From positions 3,400,501 through 3,464,500 of the forward strand of contig NZ_CP062006.1 in assembly GCF_017487345.1 (NCBI RefSeq): a stretch of 64,000 bases of DNA. Direction: 5' to 3'. This stretch comes from Brevundimonas pondensis (lineage in GTDB: Bacteria; Pseudomonadota; Alphaproteobacteria; Caulobacterales; Caulobacteraceae). Under the pieces are notes generated by a model, which did no database searches, had not been told where the DNA came from, and saw nothing but the letters and a program-made list of their open reading frames with translations. The translations under genes and the position numbers were made by a program. Below are positions 26,771 through 37,973 of this stretch, in pieces. Within the stretch, counting starts at the first letter, position 1; every line of letters starts with the position of its first letter.

Positions 26771-27568
26771 TTAGGCCGCCGCGCGCTTGCGGCTCGGCGC
26801 GACCATCAGCTTCTTGGTCTCGGCGATCGCCTTGGCCGGGTTCAGCCCCTTGGGGCAGACCTGGGCGCAGTTCATGATCGTGTGGCAGCGATACAGCTTG
26901 AAGGGGTCTTCGAGGTCGTCGAGGCGCTTCTGGGTGGCGTCGTCGCGGCTGTCCGAGATCCAGCGGAACGACTGCAGCAGGGCCGCCGGGCCGAGGTATT
27001 CTTCCTGGTTCCACCAATAGCTGGGGCAGGAAGTCGAGCAGCAGGCGCACAGGATGCACTCGTACAGGCCGTCCAGCTTCTCGCGGTCGGCGGGCGACTG
27101 CAGGCGCTCCTTCTCCGGGTCGGGCGTATCCGATTGGAGGTAGGGCTGGATCGAGTCGTACTGGGCGTAGAACAGGCTCAGGTCCGTCACCAGGTCCTTG
27201 ACCACCGGCTGGTGGGGCAGGGGGGAGATGGTGATGTTGTGCGAGGAGCACTCGTCCCAGCCCTTGGTGCAGGCCAGGGTGTTGCGGCCGTCGATGTTCA
27301 TCGAGCACGAGCCGCAGATGCCTTCACGGCACGAGCGACGGAACGACAGGGTCGGGTCGATCTCGTTCTTGATGTGGATCAGGGCGTCCAGAAGCATGGG
27401 GCCGTGATCGTCGGTCGAGACCTCGTAGCTGTCCCAGCGCGGATCGGAATCCGTTTCCGGGTCATAGCGATAGACCTTGTAGGTCTTGACGTTCTTGGCG
27501 CCGGCCGGGGCCTTGTGGACCTTGCCGGTCGTGGGCTTGGAGCCGCGCGGGAGGGTGAGTTGAACCAT
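26771..27568 (-). CDS. sdhB: succinate dehydrogenase iron-sulfur subunit
   Basis: The 265-residue Fe-S subunit of complex II carries electrons from SdhA's FAD to quinone. The N-terminal [2Fe-2S] ligands lie in [23 protein letters not shown]. The C-terminal domain has [12 protein letters not shown] and [19 protein letters not shown] for the [4Fe-4S] and [3Fe-4S] clusters. All expected cysteines are visible. It follows sdhA by 14 bp and ends the operon before a clear terminator. Confidence 0.97.
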   Translation of the reverse strand: MVQLTLPRGSKPTTGKVHKAPAGAKNVKTYKVYRYDPETDSDPRWDSYEVSTDDHGPMLLDALIHIKNEIDPTLSFRRSCREGICGSCSMNIDGRNTLACTKGWDECSSHNITISPLPHQPVVKDLVTDLSLFYAQYDSIQPYLQSDTPDPEKERLQSPADREKLDGLYECILCACCSTSCPSYWWNQEEYLGPAALLQSFRWISDSRDDATQKRLDDLEDPFKLYRCHTIMNCAQVCPKGLNPAKAIAETKKLMVAPSRKRAAA

Positions 27569-27582
27569 CTGTCTGCTCTCCC

Positions 27583-29367
27583 TTAGTAGACCCGAGCCTT
27601 GGGCTCGATGTAGGCGACTTCGTCGGTCATCGTGTACTTGTGCACCGGACGGTAATCGATCTGGACGCCTTCGCCCGGACGTTTCCAGGCCAGGGTGTGC
27701 TTCATCCAGTTGACGTCGTCGCGGTCCGGATAGTCCTCGCGAGCGTGGGCGCCGCGCGATTCCGTGCGGTTGGCCGCGCCTTCGATGGTGACGAGGGCCT
27801 GGGCGATCAGGTTGTCGTACTCCAGCGTCTCCATCAGATCCGTATTCCAGATCAGGCCGCGATCGGTCGTCTTGATGTCAGCGCCGGCGGCGTCGATCGA
27901 GCGCAACTTCTGCACGCCTTCGTCCAGGGTCTTGCCGGTGCGGAAGACGGCGGCGTCCGACTGCATGGCGCGCTGCATTTCGAGGCGCAGCTTGGCGGTC
28001 GGGGTCGAGCCCGAGGCGTTGCGGAAGCGGTCCAGGCGCGCCAGGTGGGCGTCGGTCTGGGCCTTGGAGGCCGAGGGCACGGCCGAGTTCTTGTCCACGA
28101 CCTCGCCGCAGCGCAGGCCGACGGCGCGGCCGAACACCACCAGGTCGGTCAGCGAGTTGGAGCCCAGGCGGTTGGCGCCGTGCACCGAGACGCAGGCGGC
28201 CTCACCCACGGCCATCAGGCCCGGAACCACGCTGTCGGGGTTACCGTCGCGCAGCGTCAGCACCTCGCCGTGATAGTTGGTCGGGATGCCGCCCATGTTG
28301 TAGTGGACGGTCGGCAGGACCGGGATCGGCTCCTTGGTCACGTCGACGCCGGCGAAGATCTTGGCCGATTCCGAAATGCCCGGCAGGCGCGCGTGCAGGA
28401 TCTTGGGATCCAGGTGGTCCAGGTGCAGGAAGATGTGGTCCTTGTTCGGGCCCACGCCGCGGCCTTCGCGGATTTCGATGGTCATGGAGCGGCTGACCAT
28501 GTCGCGCGGAGCCAGGTCCTTCACGGTCGGCGCATAGCGCTCCATGAAGCGCTCACCTTCCGAGTTGGTCAGATAGCCGCCTTCACCGCGGGCGCCTTCG
28601 GTGATGAGGCAGCCGGCGCCATAGATGCCGGTCGGGTGGAACTGCACGAACTCCATGTCCTGCAGCGGCAGGCCGGCGCGCAGCACCATGGCGTTGCCGT
28701 CGCCGGTGCAGGTGTGGGCCGAGGTGGCCGAGAAGTAGGCGCGGCCGTAACCGCCGGTCGCCAGCACCACCATCTTGGCGCGGAACTGGTGCATCTGGCC
28801 GGTGTCGAGCTGCAGGGCCGTCACGCCGGTGCAGGCGCCGTCCTGCATGATCAGGTCCAGGGCGAAGTATTCGACGAAGAACTTCACTTCGCGGCGGACC
28901 GACTGGCCGTACAGGGTGTGCAGGATGGCGTGACCGGTGCGGTCGGCGGCGGCGCAGGTGCGCTGCACCGGGCCTTCGCCGAAGTTGCGGGTCATGCCGC
29001 CGAAGGCGCGCTGGTAGATCTTGCCTTCCTCGGTACGCGAGAAAGGCACGCCCCAGTGTTCCAGCTCGTAGACGGCCTTGGGCGCGTTACGGACCAGGTA
29101 TTCGATGGCGTCCTGGTCGCCCAGCCAGTCCGACCCCTTGACGGTGTCGTACATGTGCCACTGCCAGCTGTCCTCGCCCATGTTGCCCAGCGAGGCCGAG
29201 ATACCGCCCTGGGCGGCCACGGTGTGCGAGCGCGTGGGGAAGACCTTGGTGACGCAGGCGACCTTCAGGCCCTGCTGAGCGGCGCCGAGCGCCGCGCGCA
29301 GGCCGGAACCGCCCGCGCCGACGACGACGACGTCGTATTCGTGATCGATAAGCTCGTAAGCAGCCAT
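27583..29367 (-). CDS. sdhA: succinate dehydrogenase flavoprotein subunit
   Basis: The 594-residue catalytic subunit oxidises succinate to fumarate at the inner face of the membrane. The N-terminal dinucleotide fold is [17 protein letters not shown]. Covalent FAD attachment is to the His in [10 protein letters not shown]. The active-site region [23 protein letters not shown] and the [11 protein letters not shown] block are intact. The open frame reaches 29415, but the ATG at 29367 gives the family N-terminus [12 protein letters not shown] and follows sdhD by 7 bp, so it is preferred. Gene order C-D-A-B is the usual alphaproteobacterial one. Confidence 0.97.
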   Translation of the reverse strand: MAAYELIDHEYDVVVVGAGGSGLRAALGAAQQGLKVACVTKVFPTRSHTVAAQGGISASLGNMGEDSWQWHMYDTVKGSDWLGDQDAIEYLVRNAPKAVYELEHWGVPFSRTEEGKIYQRAFGGMTRNFGEGPVQRTCAAADRTGHAILHTLYGQSVRREVKFFVEYFALDLIMQDGACTGVTALQLDTGQMHQFRAKMVVLATGGYGRAYFSATSAHTCTGDGNAMVLRAGLPLQDMEFVQFHPTGIYGAGCLITEGARGEGGYLTNSEGERFMERYAPTVKDLAPRDMVSRSMTIEIREGRGVGPNKDHIFLHLDHLDPKILHARLPGISESAKIFAGVDVTKEPIPVLPTVHYNMGGIPTNYHGEVLTLRDGNPDSVVPGLMAVGEAACVSVHGANRLGSNSLTDLVVFGRAVGLRCGEVVDKNSAVPSASKAQTDAHLARLDRFRNASGSTPTAKLRLEMQRAMQSDAAVFRTGKTLDEGVQKLRSIDAAGADIKTTDRGLIWNTDLMETLEYDNLIAQALVTIEGAANRTESRGAHAREDYPDRDDVNWMKHTLAWKRPGEGVQIDYRPVHKYTMTDEVAYIEPKARVY

Positions 29368-29374
29368 GACGGGA

Positions 29375-29773
29375 TCAGACTCCGGCGGGCAGCGGGGCGG
29401 AGCCCATCGCCACACGCACGATGAAGAAGATGCTGGCGGCGGCCAGCACGAGGAAGACGAGGTTCGACAGGTTGATCAGGGTCGTCCGGGCCGAGGGCGT
29501 CGGGGCGTAGTCCTCGATGATCACCTTCCAGGCCAGGCTGGCGAACAGGAAGAAGACGATGGCCGTCAGGCCCAGCAAGCCCGCGTTCAGGGCGTTGCCG
29601 AACCAGGCGAGCACGGCCTCATAGCCGGCGCCCGCCAGGGTGAAGCCCGACGACAGGACCCACAGACCCAGGGGCATCAGGGCCAGGAGGGCCAGCTTCT
29701 CGATCTTCCATTCACCGGCGCCGTGGCGCTCGGAGATCTTCACATGGTTCTTGAACTTGGGGGCGGCGCTCAC
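29375..29773 (-). CDS. sdhD: succinate dehydrogenase membrane anchor subunit
   Basis: A 132-residue inner-membrane protein with three hydrophobic helices (about 22-45, 55-83, 102-125), one of the two haem/quinone-binding anchors of complex II. Sequence identity in this family is low; the call rests on helix count, size and position between sdhC and sdhA. The GTG start overlaps the sdhC stop by 4 bp. The [19 protein letters not shown] helix resembles alphaproteobacterial SdhD. Confidence 0.9.
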   Translation of the reverse strand: MSAAPKFKNHVKISERHGAGEWKIEKLALLALMPLGLWVLSSGFTLAGAGYEAVLAWFGNALNAGLLGLTAIVFFLFASLAWKVIIEDYAPTPSARTTLINLSNLVFLVLAAASIFFIVRVAMGSAPLPAGV

Positions 29774-30222
29774 AGCGAAACCTTTCCGGCGGCGAACAGG
29801 ACGACCCAGAACAGCACGGTCAGGACCAGGGGGCCCCAGACGGCGATGTTGGCCATCAGATTGGCGGACTTGATGTCGAGACCCTTGCCGGCGTCATTGA
29901 TCAGGTGGCGGGCGCCGTTCAGCAGGAAGGAGAAGACCACCAGCGACAGACCGAACCAGATGAAGAGGCCGAAGGGCGAGGCCGAGCAGGCCGCGATCTT
30001 GGCGTAGGCTTCGGGACCAGCCGCGACCGCCGCGACCCAGGCCAGCAGCAGGACGGCGCCGACCGTGGCCGCGCCGATGGTGACGCGGAACAGGATGGAG
30101 GCCGTCATGGTCACGTGCCACCGCCAGACGTCGGTGAAGGGCGACATCGGCGCGACGTGGCCGTTGGGATGACGGACGTAGCGGCCAGTGGGGTCGCCCG
30201 CACCCTGGGGAAGGTTCGACAT
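29770..30222 (-). CDS. sdhC: succinate dehydrogenase cytochrome b556 subunit
   Basis: A 150-residue anchor subunit with three TM helices. The family signature is visible as HPNGHVAPMSPFTDVWRWHVTMTASILFRVTIG, with Ser/Arg residues of the quinone site and FLLNGARHLINDAGKG, whose His is the likely haem ligand. A TTG at 30237 opens the frame slightly earlier, but the ATG at 30222 gives the usual N-terminus. It is the first gene of sdhCDAB; its promoter must lie in the ~125-bp gap to the HIT gene. Confidence 0.92.
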   Translation of the reverse strand: MSNLPQGAGDPTGRYVRHPNGHVAPMSPFTDVWRWHVTMTASILFRVTIGAATVGAVLLLAWVAAVAAGPEAYAKIAACSASPFGLFIWFGLSLVVFSFLLNGARHLINDAGKGLDIKSANLMANIAVWGPLVLTVLFWVVLFAAGKVSL

Positions 30223-30347
30223 GCGAATGGTTCTCAAAAAACCTGTGGAAAAACAGGTCCGGTTGCAGTGCGATAGGCTTTAGTGACCGCAAAGGCCGGG
30301 TGTCAACGAACCGGGCCGGATAAGCGGCGCTGATCGCAATTTCCTGA

Positions 30348-30760
30348 TCAGGCTCCGCGAATCGCTCGCAACAAGAGCTCGCGATCGGCTTCGAAAAGAC
30401 GCCTCGCTCCCGGACGGCCCCAGATCGGGTCGGGCCACAGACCGTCGTCGCGGCGGCGCCCCACAACATGGATGTGAAGCTGGCGGGTGACATTGCCCAG
30501 GGCCGCCGTGTTCAGCTTGTCGATGGGGCGGCCTGCCGCCAGACCCAGGGCGCGCACCACCGCTCCGGCCCGCACCACCTCTTCCATCAGGGCCGCGCGC
30601 TGCGGCGGCGTCAGATCGTCCAACTCGACCGCTCCGTCCACGCGGGGCAACAGGATCAGCCAGGGAAAGCGGGCGTCGTCCTGCAGCCGGATCTGGCACA
30701 GGGGCCAGTCGACGGCGAAGACGGACCCGGCTTCGAAGGCGGCGTCAGCTTTGAATTCAG

Positions 30761-30764
<4 letters not shown>
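30348..30764 (-). CDS. HIT-domain nucleotide-binding protein
   Basis: A 138-residue protein of the histidine-triad superfamily, which hydrolyses or transfers nucleotide phosphates. The motif region reads NVTRQLHIHVVGRRRDD: the second and third histidines are present but the first triad position is Gln. This Q-L-H-I-H variant with a following DPIWG block defines a proteobacterial subgroup, so the change is family-wide rather than a mutation. The natural substrate is unknown. The ATG at 30764 overlaps the EcsC gene's stop by 4 bp, so the two are translationally coupled. Confidence 0.88.
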
Positions 30765-32611
<1,847 letters not shown>

Positions 32612-32682
32612 GGCCAGGGAAGAGGCGCTATCGCTCGGCTCGCGGAGCCTCGCTGCTTGAGCGCTTAAGCGTCTGGAATTGG

Positions 32683-32712
32683 AAAGGGCCGCACCTTCGG
32701 GAGCGGCCCTTT
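32683..32712 (+). terminator. rho-independent terminator after mdh
   Basis: A perfect 10-bp stem AAAGGGCCGC / GCGGCCCTTT with loop ACCTTCGGGA, followed by TTTTT on the plus strand. It lies 72 bp beyond the mdh stop and just before the convergent zapE stop. The A-run on the left could also serve zapE's transcript. Confidence 0.85.
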
Positions 32713-32734
32713 TTCATTGGCGAAGAGTGGCGTG

Positions 32735-33880
32735 TCAGGCGTGAACCGCCGCTTCCTCCGCCTCGTCGTCATCGCCCCTCTGTTCCAGCCACGAGGCGCT
32801 GCGCATCTCGTTCAGGCGCGACACCGTGCGCTCGAACTCGAAGGCGCCGACGCCCTCGGCGTAGAGGCTTTCCGGCTCGGCCTCGGCCAGGACCACGAGC
32901 CGCGTCCTGGCCTCATAGAGGGCGTCGATCAGCGTCACCAGGCGGCGCGCCTCGTGGTGGTTGGCCGGGCTCAGGGTCGGCACGTCGGACAGGAAGAGGG
33001 TGTGGAAGCGCCGGGCGATCGCCAGATAGTCCTGCGGTCCGAGTGGCGCGCCGCACAACTCGTTGAAGGTGGCGCGCGCCATGGCGCCGACCGTGCGCTG
33101 GACCCGGACCTGACGGCCGAGCACCGGCAGGGCCACCGGCTCCTCGGGCTCGCCGCCTTTCAGGTCCGACCACAGGGTCTCGAAGCCGTCGCGCGCCGCA
33201 TCATCCAGCGGCGAGAACCAGACTTTGGCCCCGGCCATGCGATCCAGACGGAAGTCGCGCGCCCCCGCCGTCTCCACCACCTCGCAGCGCTGGCGCAGGA
33301 TGTCGATGAAGGGCAGGAAGAGCTGCCGGTTGATGCCGTTCTTGTAGAGGTCCTCCGGCGCACGGTTCGAGGTGACAGCCAGAACCACCCGCTTTTCGAA
33401 CAGGGCCTCGAACAGCCGGCCCAGGATCATGGCGTCGGCGATGTCGGTGACCTGCAGTTCGTCAAAGCACAGCAGCCGGGCTTCGGACGCGATCAGGGCC
33501 GCGATCGGAGGAATGGGGTCGTCGCCCTTGGCTGTGCCGAAGACTGCCTTGCGGGCGCGACTGTCGCCGTCGCGCCACTGCTTCACCAGGTCGTGGATGC
33601 GGGCCATGAAGGCGTGGAAGTGGGCGCGCACCTTCTTCTGCTCGGGCGTGGCCGAGTAGAAGAGGTCCATCAGCATGGACTTGCCGCGTCCCGGCGGCCC
33701 CCAGATGTAGATGCCTTTCACCTCGGGCGGACGGCCGAACAGGCCCTTCTTCGACAGGTCCGCCTCCAGCCGTTCCAGCGCGGCCAGCAGCTCCAGCTGC
33801 TGCGGGTCGGGGGCGATGACGCCCTCTTCGACGCGGATGTCGTAGGCGTTGCGGATGCGAGAAGTCATGGTCAGCGGCAT
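32735..33880 (-). CDS. zapE: cell division protein ZapE (AFG1-like ATPase)
   Basis: A 381-residue AAA-like ATPase of the ZapE/AFG1 family, which in E. coli associates with the FtsZ ring under stress. Walker A is IYIWGPPGRGKSMLMDLFY (about 55-73); Walker B is ARLLCFDELQVTDIADAM; LAVTSNRAPEDLYKNGINR is a further family block, typical of sensor 1. The start at 33880 has a purine-rich stretch upstream; an ATG four codons in is possible. zapE beside mdh is a recurrent alphaproteobacterial neighbourhood. Confidence 0.93.
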   Translation of the reverse strand: MPLTMTSRIRNAYDIRVEEGVIAPDPQQLELLAALERLEADLSKKGLFGRPPEVKGIYIWGPPGRGKSMLMDLFYSATPEQKKVRAHFHAFMARIHDLVKQWRDGDSRARKAVFGTAKGDDPIPPIAALIASEARLLCFDELQVTDIADAMILGRLFEALFEKRVVLAVTSNRAPEDLYKNGINRQLFLPFIDILRQRCEVVETAGARDFRLDRMAGAKVWFSPLDDAARDGFETLWSDLKGGEPEEPVALPVLGRQVRVQRTVGAMARATFNELCGAPLGPQDYLAIARRFHTLFLSDVPTLSPANHHEARRLVTLIDALYEARTRLVVLAEAEPESLYAEGVGAFEFERTVSRLNEMRSASWLEQRGDDDEAEEAAVHA

Positions 33881-34027
33881 AGCCCCAAGGGGCGGATCAG
33901 GGAAGGTGGAGCGGTTTCATGCCTTCTGACGCAGGAATTTGGTGAAAACCGGTTGCTTCGCGCCTGCGAAAGACCCAAATGCAGAACCGCTTTTCTCCCC
34001 AGCGCCCCTTCTAAGGATATTCTGATC

Positions 34028-35074
34028 ATGGGCTATCGCGTCGCCGTCGTTGGCGCCACCGGCAATGTCGGTCGCGAAATGATAAACATCATCGAGGAAC
34101 TGAACTTCCCCGTCGACAAGATGCACGCGATCGCCTCACGAAAATCCAAGGGCGTCGAGGTCGCCTTCGGCGACAAGACGCTGAAGTGCGAGGACCTGGA
34201 GCAGTTCGACTTCTCGACCGTCGACGTCGTTCTGATGAGCGCCGGCGGCTCGGTGTCCAAGGAATGGTCGGAAAAGATCGGCAAGGCCGGTCCCATCGTC
34301 ATCGACAACTCCTCGGCCTTCCGCATGGACCCGGACGTGCCGCTGATCGTGCCGGAGGTGAACCCCGACGCGGTCAAGCTGGCGCGCAAGAAGAACATCG
34401 TCGCCAACCCCAACTGCTCGACCGCCCAGCTGGTCGTGGCGCTGAAGCCCCTGCATGACGCGGCCAAGGCCAAGCGCGTGGTGGTCTCGACCTACCAATC
34501 CGTGTCGGGCGCGGGCAAGGAAGGCATGGACGAGCTGTGGAACCAGACCAAGGCCATCTACGGCCTGGGCGACGCCACGCCCAAGAAGTTCCCCAAGCAG
34601 ATCGCCTTCAACGTCATCCCCTACATCGGCTCCTTCCGCGACGACGGCTACACCGACGAGGAAGCCAAGATGTGGGACGAGACCCACAAGATGATCGACC
34701 CCTCGATCAAGCTGACCGTGACCTGCGTGCGCGTGCCGGTCTTCGTCGGTCACTCGGAGTCCGTGACGGTCGAGTTCGATCGCCCGATCGAGCCGGACGA
34801 GGCCCGCGAAATCCTGCGCGAGGCCCCGGGCGTCCTGGTCATCGATAAGCTGGAGCACGACGGCTACATCACGCCCGTCGACGCCGCCGGTGAGCATGCC
34901 GTCTATGTGTCGCGCATCCGCAAGGATCCGACCGTCGAGAACGGCCTGTCGTTCTGGGTCGTGTCCGACAACCTGCGCAAGGGTGCGGCCCTGAACGCCG
35001 TCCAGATCGCCCAGCTGCTGGACGAAACCGGCGTCATCACTCCGTCCAGCGGCTACCGCAGCCTGACTGTTTAA
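34028..35074 (+). CDS. asd: aspartate-semialdehyde dehydrogenase
   Basis: Reduces aspartyl phosphate to aspartate semialdehyde with NADPH, the branch-point step for lysine/DAP, methionine and threonine. The 348-residue protein has the Rossmann opening VAVVGATGNVGREM, catalytic cysteine in NPNCSTAQLV and active-site histidine in VFVGHSESV. The longer upstream frame is a shadow of zapE; the ATG at 34028 follows AAGGAT at 34013-34018. With dapF it feeds cell-wall DAP. The ~147-bp upstream gap should contain its promoter. Confidence 0.96.
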   Translation: MGYRVAVVGATGNVGREMINIIEELNFPVDKMHAIASRKSKGVEVAFGDKTLKCEDLEQFDFSTVDVVLMSAGGSVSKEWSEKIGKAGPIVIDNSSAFRMDPDVPLIVPEVNPDAVKLARKKNIVANPNCSTAQLVVALKPLHDAAKAKRVVVSTYQSVSGAGKEGMDELWNQTKAIYGLGDATPKKFPKQIAFNVIPYIGSFRDDGYTDEEAKMWDETHKMIDPSIKLTVTCVRVPVFVGHSESVTVEFDRPIEPDEAREILREAPGVLVIDKLEHDGYITPVDAAGEHAVYVSRIRKDPTVENGLSFWVVSDNLRKGAALNAVQIAQLLDETGVITPSSGYRSLTV

Positions 35075-35088
35075 GTAGGGGCCCTAAC

Positions 35089-35109
35089 GCCCCGCACGCG
35101 GTGCGGGGC
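35089..35109 (+). terminator. hairpin after asd
   Basis: GCCCCGCA (35089-35096) and TGCGGGGC (35102-35109) form a perfect 8-bp stem around CGCGG, 15 bp beyond the asd stop. A second, outer pairing (AGGGGCCCT with AGGGCCT) is possible. Only a short T-stretch follows, so termination efficiency is uncertain. Confidence 0.6.
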
Positions 35110-35183
35110 TGCTTGAGGGCCTTTGTGTTCCTTCTGAAACCTCCGTCGTGCCTTGGCGCGGCGGAGGCCGAAAGGTCCGCCCT

Positions 35184-36188
35184 GTGACCGCGTCCCCCTC
35201 CCCGAACTCGTCCGAAGCCCGCGCCGCCCTGATGGCGGGGGTGGGCTGCTACCTGCTCTGGGGTTTCATCCCCCTGGTCTTCCAGCAGATGGCGCATCAG
35301 GGCGCCGACGCCTGGGAGATCATGGGCCACCGCGCCGTCTGGGGCGTGCTGTGGGCTCTGCTGCTGGTGCTGATCGCGCGTCAGTGGAGCCAGGTGGTCG
35401 CCGTCTTCCGTCAGCCCAAGGTCCTGGGCTGGCTGGCCCTGTCGGCGGTGCTGATCGCCACCAACTGGACCACCTATGTCGTGGCGGTGAACAACGGGCG
35501 GACGTTGGACGCCTCGCTCGGCTACTATCTCAATCCTCTGCTCAACATGGCCGCCGGAGCCTGGCTGTTCCGGGAGCGGATCGACCGCTTCGGCGCCGCC
35601 GCCATCGGCCTGGCCGCGATCGGCGTGGTGCTGCAGACCCTGGCGCTGGGCCACGCCCCTTGGGTGTCGCTGCTGCTGGCCTTCAGCTTCGCGGCCTACG
35701 GCATCATCAGGAAGCGCGTCTCGGTCGAGGCCCAGACCGGCCTCTTCATGGAGTGCCTGCTGCTGGCCGCGCCCGGTTTGGCCTGGGTAATCTATATTCA
35801 GGCGACGGGGCAGGGGCATTTCACCGCCTCGCCCGCGGCCACCTTCTGGCTGCTGTTCGCCGGTCCGGCGACCGTCATTCCGCTGGCTCTGTTCGCCTGG
35901 GCCGCGCGGCGCATGCCCCTGTCCAGCATGGGGTTCCTGCAATTCCTGGCCCCGACCATCGTCTTCTTCATCGGGGCCATGCAGGGCGAGGCTCTGGGGG
36001 CCCTGCGCATCGCTTCCTTCGCCTTCATCTGGCTGGGGGCCGCCGTCTTCGCCATCGGGGCGGTGCTCAAGGTGCGCCGGGCCAGCCGCACGGCCGAGAC
36101 CATCGTCGCGCCTGAACCTGGTCTTCTGGACGATCCCGCCGAGGACCGCATGGCGGCGCTGGACGAGGAAGCGCGCCCTTCGCGTTGA
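35184..36188 (+). CDS. rarD: RarD-type EamA/DMT superfamily transporter
   Basis: A 334-residue inner-membrane protein with about ten hydrophobic helices, close to the RarD branch of the drug/metabolite transporter superfamily. Signature blocks are ALMAGVGCYLLWGFIPLVF, EIMGHRAVWGVLWALLL, NWTTYVVAVNNGRTLDASLGYYLNPL and MGFLQFLAPTIVFFIGA. The GTG at 35184 has AAAGG eight bases upstream; an upstream GTG at 35148 would add 12 basic residues and is less likely. The substrate is unknown; the name comes from the family, not from shown chloramphenicol resistance. The C-terminal ~25 residues are a polar tail. Confidence 0.88.
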   Translation: MTASPSPNSSEARAALMAGVGCYLLWGFIPLVFQQMAHQGADAWEIMGHRAVWGVLWALLLVLIARQWSQVVAVFRQPKVLGWLALSAVLIATNWTTYVVAVNNGRTLDASLGYYLNPLLNMAAGAWLFRERIDRFGAAAIGLAAIGVVLQTLALGHAPWVSLLLAFSFAAYGIIRKRVSVEAQTGLFMECLLLAAPGLAWVIYIQATGQGHFTASPAATFWLLFAGPATVIPLALFAWAARRMPLSSMGFLQFLAPTIVFFIGAMQGEALGALRIASFAFIWLGAAVFAIGAVLKVRRASRTAETIVAPEPGLLDDPAEDRMAALDEEARPSR

Positions 36189-36216
36189 GCTTTGACGCCG
36201 TTCCGTCCTACAAGGA

Positions 36217-36789
36217 ATGATGACCCGCGCTCGCTGCCTCGCCGCTCTCGCCCTGTCCATCGCTCTGACGTCCGGTTCGACCGCGTGCGCTCAAGCCGGC
36301 GCCCAGGTCGTCGCCGTTTCGGGCGCTGACGAAGTGATCCGCACGGCCCGCTCCGAGGCGCCGGCCGCGTCGATTGCAGTCACGCCCCCTGTGTCCGTAC
36401 CGACCACGGCCGAGACTTTTGACGCCATCAGCAATGCCCTGGACGCCGCCGCCGAGGCCTGGTCTTCGGGCGACGTCGAGGCGGTCATGGCCACCTATGT
36501 CTCTGACGAACCTTTGCTGGTCTTCCTGGGCGACACGCCGCTGAAGGGGCCGGACAGCGTGCGCGCCGCGCTGCAAGCTCGCGCCGCCCAGCCCGGCGGC
36601 CTGGGCCAGATGACCTATGAGTGGTTTGAGACCCTGCAGTTCGACGTCAACACCACGGTGGTTTCGGGCCGGGTGGTCATGCGTCGTGAAGGCAAGACCG
36701 ATCGCGGCCTGTTCACCCGCGTCCTGCGCCGCACCGAAGACGGCTGGCGCATTGTTCATGACCAGCTGGCCTGGGGCCCGAACGCCTGA
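36217..36789 (+). CDS. secreted NTF2-like (SnoaL/DUF4440-type) protein
   Basis: A 190-residue exported protein. A Sec signal peptide (about 1-25, ending near TACAQAG) precedes an Ala/Thr linker and a cone-shaped NTF2-like domain (about 65-190): AISNALDAAAEAWSSGDVEAVMATY, then DTPLKGPDSVRAAL and GWRIVHDQLAW, the usual DUF4440 pattern. Such domains bind small ligands; no catalytic residues can be named. ATGATG gives two start options; AAGG at 36212-36215 fits either. It converges on the serine hydrolase gene with only 7 bp between stops. Confidence 0.8.
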   Translation: MMTRARCLAALALSIALTSGSTACAQAGAQVVAVSGADEVIRTARSEAPAASIAVTPPVSVPTTAETFDAISNALDAAAEAWSSGDVEAVMATYVSDEPLLVFLGDTPLKGPDSVRAALQARAAQPGGLGQMTYEWFETLQFDVNTTVVSGRVVMRREGKTDRGLFTRVLRRTEDGWRIVHDQLAWGPNA

Positions 36790-36796
36790 GCGACGT

Positions 36797-37942
36797 CTAG
36801 AGAGCCGCGTAGAGGGGCTTGATCAGGCGCAGGGCGCGCGGATCGCCGATCAGGTGCGGCGACTGACGCGTCATGACATAGGCGGCCGAGATTCCCGTCG
36901 CCGGATCGGCGAAGGCCATGGACCCACCCCAGCCGCAGTGGCCGACGGCCTCGGGATTGGGTCCAAAGATGTTCAAGCCAGCGTTGCGGGTGAAGCCCGC
37001 CGCCCAGCTCATGACATAGGGCAAGACCTTGTCCTGGCCGTGGATGCGCTCGCGCGCGGCCTCGGCCAGGGTCCGTTCCGACAGGACGGGCAGATCGTCC
37101 AGGGCGCCGCCCGTGGCGACGATCGACATCATCCGCGCCAGGTCCTTCGCCGTGCCATGCAGGTTGGCCGAGGGGATCTCGGCCATGCGCCACTCGGTCG
37201 AGCCGCGCCCGCCGGGCGCCGAGCCGCGGTCGAGGAAGGCGGCCTTCTTGATCGCATCGATCGGGCCGAGATCGGGCGCGGCGGCGGGCTTCCTGAGCTG
37301 GGCCACGCGTCCATGCTCGCTCTCGGGCAGACCGATCCACAGGTCGAGGTCAAAGGGCTGGGCGAAGTCTTCGCGCAGGGCCGTTCCCATGCTGCGCCCG
37401 TCGACGATGCGGAACAGTTCGCCTGCCAGATAGCCGATGGTGATGGGGTGGTATCCTGACGCCGTGCCGGGTTCCCACAGCGGCGTCTGGGCCGCCAGCC
37501 GGTCCAGCACCGCCTGACGGTCGAACCAGATGGCCGGCTCGACCCCGTCGGAAAAGCCCGGCAGGCCCGACTGGTGGCTCATCAGCTGGCCGACGGTCAG
37601 CTGGTCCTTGCCCGCCGCGCCAAAGGCCGGCCAGTGGTCGGCGACCCGGTCCTCATAGGACAGCAGACCCTTGTCCACGCAGCGCGCGATCATCAGGGCC
37701 ATGACCGCCTTACCGGTCGAGAAGACCGGAACCAGCGTCTCCTCGGTAAAGGGCTGGTTCCCCGCCAGATCCGCCGACCCAGCCCATAGATCGACCGCGA
37801 CCTCGCCGTCGATGGTCACGCTGAACCGCGCCGCCAGCTCGTTCAGCCCTTCGGGCGCATCGGTGAAGTTGGCGGCGAAGGCGTCCTTCACCGCATTGAA
37901 ACGGGCGGGGCAGAGGCCGTGGATCTCGGGCGCTTGGGTCAT
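36797..37942 (-). CDS. serine hydrolase of the beta-lactamase/esterase family
   Basis: A 381-residue class-C-beta-lactamase-fold hydrolase (EstB-like). The nucleophile and general base are S76 and K79 in FSTGKAV; a tyrosine in ASGYHPITIGYLAGEL probably takes the YxN role; the KTG-like position is the GHCGWGGSMAF segment. No signal peptide is visible, which suits a cytosolic esterase better than a secreted beta-lactamase. The substrate is unknown and a resistance role should not be assumed. It sits beside two other hydrolase genes on the same strand. Confidence 0.87.
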   Translation of the reverse strand: MTQAPEIHGLCPARFNAVKDAFAANFTDAPEGLNELAARFSVTIDGEVAVDLWAGSADLAGNQPFTEETLVPVFSTGKAVMALMIARCVDKGLLSYEDRVADHWPAFGAAGKDQLTVGQLMSHQSGLPGFSDGVEPAIWFDRQAVLDRLAAQTPLWEPGTASGYHPITIGYLAGELFRIVDGRSMGTALREDFAQPFDLDLWIGLPESEHGRVAQLRKPAAAPDLGPIDAIKKAAFLDRGSAPGGRGSTEWRMAEIPSANLHGTAKDLARMMSIVATGGALDDLPVLSERTLAEAARERIHGQDKVLPYVMSWAAGFTRNAGLNIFGPNPEAVGHCGWGGSMAFADPATGISAAYVMTRQSPHLIGDPRALRLIKPLYAAL

Positions 37943-37973
37943 GGCGGCGGTCTAGCGCGTCAGGCGCTTCAGG

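Noticed and set aside
36797..37942. Beta-lactamase antibiotic resistance gene
   Set aside because: The fold is that of class C beta-lactamases, but the lack of a signal peptide and the esterase-type motifs favour a general serine hydrolase.
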